DNA of 64,000 nucleotides from Kumtagia sp964244725 (GTDB taxonomy: Bacteria > Pseudomonadota > Alphaproteobacteria > Rhizobiales > Rhizobiaceae). The notes under the pieces were generated by a model that saw nothing but the letters and a program-made list of their open reading frames with translations, ran no database searches and was not told the DNA's origin. Positions within the stretch are counted from its first letter, which is position 1, and each line of letters starts with the position of its first letter. The stretch is taken from NCBI GenBank assembly GCA_964244725.1, contig CAXTJQ010000002.1, positions 391,477-455,476 on the forward strand, in the 5' to 3' direction. A program made the translations under genes and the position numbers. Below are positions 62,169 to 64,000 of this stretch, piece by piece.

Positions 62169-64000
62169 TCAACTGCACCCGCTCGTATTTCCACACGTGT
62201 CGCATTTTTCGCACGTCCCGTTCCGCACCATCGTGAAGTTGTGGCATTCCGAACATTCGTTGCCGGTGTAGCCCTGCAGAAGCGATTGCTGGCGGCGGGA
62301 GGAGGCGAGTTTTTTCGCTTCCGCCGCGTCGTGAACGGCGGCGTCGGTGAATAGCCCAGCGGCGGTCGAAGCAGGTTCGGCGTGGGCGATCGCCGGTTCG
62401 TCGTCGGGGTGCAATTCCGTCGCCTGGTTGTGGCGGGCGTCGATCTCGGCCGCGAAGTCGCGTTTGAAGGCCGTCGCGCCGTCCGTGTCGGCATAGACGG
62501 CTTTGGGCGCGTTATGCGAGGCCAAAGTCAGGGGGCGGACGTTCGAGCCGGCATAGGCCGTCGGTGCGGAGCGGGCAGGGGTCCCGGAGGAACCCGAACC
62601 CCCGCCGCCGGCAAAGCCCTTGGGATCGCCGCCGGCCATGCCGCCCGACACCATCTTCAGCGGCGCGCCGCGCGTCAGCCCCTTGGAGACGGCCTGCGCC
62701 CTGCCTTGCGAAATGCCGCGGCCAAGCGCCGTGTTGTCGAAATCCGACTGGTCGACATGGGCGAGATCGTTGCGGCCGGCATAGGAGACGGCGAGTTCGC
62801 GGAACACGTAGTCGAGGATCGAGGTGGCGTTCTTGATCGCATCGTTGCCGATGACGACGCCCGCCGGCTCGAACTTGGTGAAGGTGAAGGCCTCGACATA
62901 TTCCTCCAGCGGCACGCCGTATTGCAGGCCGAGCGAGATCGAGATGGCGAAATTGTTCATCATCGCGCGGAAGGCGGCGCCCTCCTTGTGCATGTCGATG
63001 AAGATCTCGCCGATGCGCCCGTCGTCGAATTCGCCGGTGCGAAGATAGACCTTGTGGCCGCCGACGATCGCCTTCTGGGTGTAGCCCTTGCGGCGGTTCG
63101 GCAGTTTTTCGCGCTCGCGCGACACGCGCTCGATGATGCGCTCGACGATTTTTTCGGTGACCTGCACGGCGCGGCTCGCCGCCGGGGCCGCGATCAGCGC
63201 CTCGACGGCGTCATCCTCGTCCTCGTCGTCGTCCGACAGCAGCGAGGCGTTGAGCGGCTGCGACAGCTTCGAGCCGTCGCGGTAGAGCGCGTTGGCCTTC
63301 AGCGCAAGTTTCCAGGACAGCATGTAGGCCGCCTTGCAATCCTCGACGGTCGCCTCGTTGGGCATGTTGATGGTTTTGGAGATTGCGCCCGAGACGAAGG
63401 GTTGCGCCGCCGCCATCATGCGGATGTGGCTTTCGGCGGAGAGATAGCGCTTGCCGACCTTGCCGCACGGGCTGGCGCAGTCGAACACCGGAAGGTGTTC
63501 GAACTTGAGAAAAGGCGCGCCTTCGAGCGTCATCGCGCCGCAGACATGGATGTTGGCGGCCTCGATGTCCTTGCGCGAGAAGCCGAGCGCCGGAAGGATC
63601 TCGAAGGAGAAGTCGTTGAGCTGCTCGTCCGAAAACCCAAAAGTCTCCTTCAGCCAGTCGCCGCCCAGCGTCCACTGGTTGAAGATGAATTTGATGTCGA
63701 AGGCCTGTGCGGTCGCGGCATTCAGCGCGGCGATCTTGTCGTCGGAAAAACCTTTTGCGCGCAAAGAACCGGGGTTGATGGCCGGCGCCTGGTTGAGGTT
63801 GCCGTGGCCGACGGCATAGGCCTCGATCTCGGCGATCTGCGCCTCGCCGTAGCCCAGCGTGCGCAAGGCTTCGGGCACGGCGCGGTTGATGATCTTGAAA
63901 TAGCCGCCGCCGGCGAGCTTCTTGAACTTGACCAGCGCGAAGTCCGGCTCGATGCCGGTGGTGTCGCAATCCATGACGAGGCCGATCGTGCCGGTCGGCG
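62169..64000 (-). CDS. nrdJ: Adenosylcobalamin-dependent ribonucleotide reductase NrdJ (5' partial)
   Basis: This class II reductase makes deoxyribonucleotides with adenosylcobalamin. Only the C-terminal about 610 residues are visible; the frame remains open to base 64000. Seen: GTIGLVMDCDTT and the finger-loop part, ALGFSRKDIEAANIHVCGAMTL, the NDALKNATSILDYVFREL-like helix region and a C-terminal zinc-ribbon CSECHNFTMVRNGTCEKCDTCG. A Gly-rich linker precedes the ribbon. Any B12 riboswitch would lie upstream, outside the window. Confidence 0.95.
   Translation of the reverse strand, partial: PTGTIGLVMDCDTTGIEPDFALVKFKKLAGGGYFKIINRAVPEALRTLGYGEAQIAEIEAYAVGHGNLNQAPAINPGSLRAKGFSDDKIAALNAATAQAFDIKFIFNQWTLGGDWLKETFGFSDEQLNDFSFEILPALGFSRKDIEAANIHVCGAMTLEGAPFLKFEHLPVFDCASPCGKVGKRYLSAESHIRMMAAAQPFVSGAISKTINMPNEATVEDCKAAYMLSWKLALKANALYRDGSKLSQPLNASLLSDDDEDEDDAVEALIAAPAASRAVQVTEKIVERIIERVSREREKLPNRRKGYTQKAIVGGHKVYLRTGEFDDGRIGEIFIDMHKEGAAFRAMMNNFAISISLGLQYGVPLEEYVEAFTFTKFEPAGVVIGNDAIKNATSILDYVFRELAVSYAGRNDLAHVDQSDFDNTALGRGISQGRAQAVSKGLTRGAPLKMVSGGMAGGDPKGFAGGGGSGSSGTPARSAPTAYAGSNVRPLTLASHNAPKAVYADTDGATAFKRDFAAEIDARHNQATELHPDDEPAIAHAEPASTAAGLFTDAAVHDAAEAKKLASSRRQQSLLQGYTGNECSECHNFTMVRNGTCEKCDTCGNTSGCS

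Overview
The window is chromosomal DNA of an alphaproteobacterium, most likely of the order Hyphomicrobiales (Rhizobiales). It is GC-rich and densely coded. Lineage markers include a RirA iron regulator with the diagnostic cysteines, the cell-cycle kinase CckA, a giant coiled-coil membrane protein resembling the growth pole ring (GPR) protein of polar-growing Rhizobiales, a one-cysteine DksA, a class II DAHP synthase and a B12-dependent ribonucleotide reductase. The genus cannot be fixed from sequence alone. I saw no tRNA, rRNA, CRISPR array or insertion sequence.

Layout. 0-6.9 kb: the 3' part of putA, a divergent iron module (IsdG-like heme monooxygenase and hemP sharing an operator) with rirA beside it, then a DUF445 membrane protein, a phasin and a MaoC hydratase. 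7-11 kb: coxS-coxL-coxM, a form II aerobic CO-dehydrogenase-like molybdenum hydroxylase. 11-14.6 kb: cutC, a class II aldolase and dhaK-dhaL, a small sugar-phosphate catabolic island. 14.8-22 kb: DAHP synthase, a GGDEF protein, a GFA-family protein, dgkA, nadE, a frameshifted GNAT gene and gltX. 22-28.7 kb: a secreted DUF2865 protein, maeB, an atypical SDR, an MFS transporter and a dipeptide epimerase.

28.7-33.4 kb holds a complete Mla-type lipid transporter: STAS-MlaE permease, MlaF ATPase, an MlaD/MCE protein with a 96-residue tandem repeat, and an auxiliary lipoprotein. 33.5-43.1 kb is one 3201-residue gene with two transmembrane segments and two coiled-coil repeat arrays, of 49 and 12 units. 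A histidine phosphotransfer (Hpt) gene diverges from it. 43.9-46.7 kb: a [2Fe-2S] ferredoxin, a ferredoxin reductase that has lost its NADPH-binding domain, and folP-folB-folK. 46.7-51 kb: DUF924, a secreted protein, ycjX-ycjF and a SixA-like phosphatase. 51.3-57.3 kb: dksA, a FliO-like gene, cckA, deoD, a ParB-like mini-protein and a GST. 57.5-60.7 kb: small envelope or hypothetical genes and a DUF559 gene. 60.7-61.2 kb is a gene-free cluster of palindromic intergenic repeats. It is followed by a lower-GC XRE/ImmA-type pair placed directly behind nrdJ, which runs off the right edge.

The most unusual features are the giant repeat protein, whose arrays count exactly to 29- and 36-residue units differing by one heptad; its pairing with an Hpt gene and CtrA-like sites near a cckA locus; the truncated ferredoxin reductase; and the XRE/ImmA pair whose ribosome-binding site overlaps the nrdJ stop codon.
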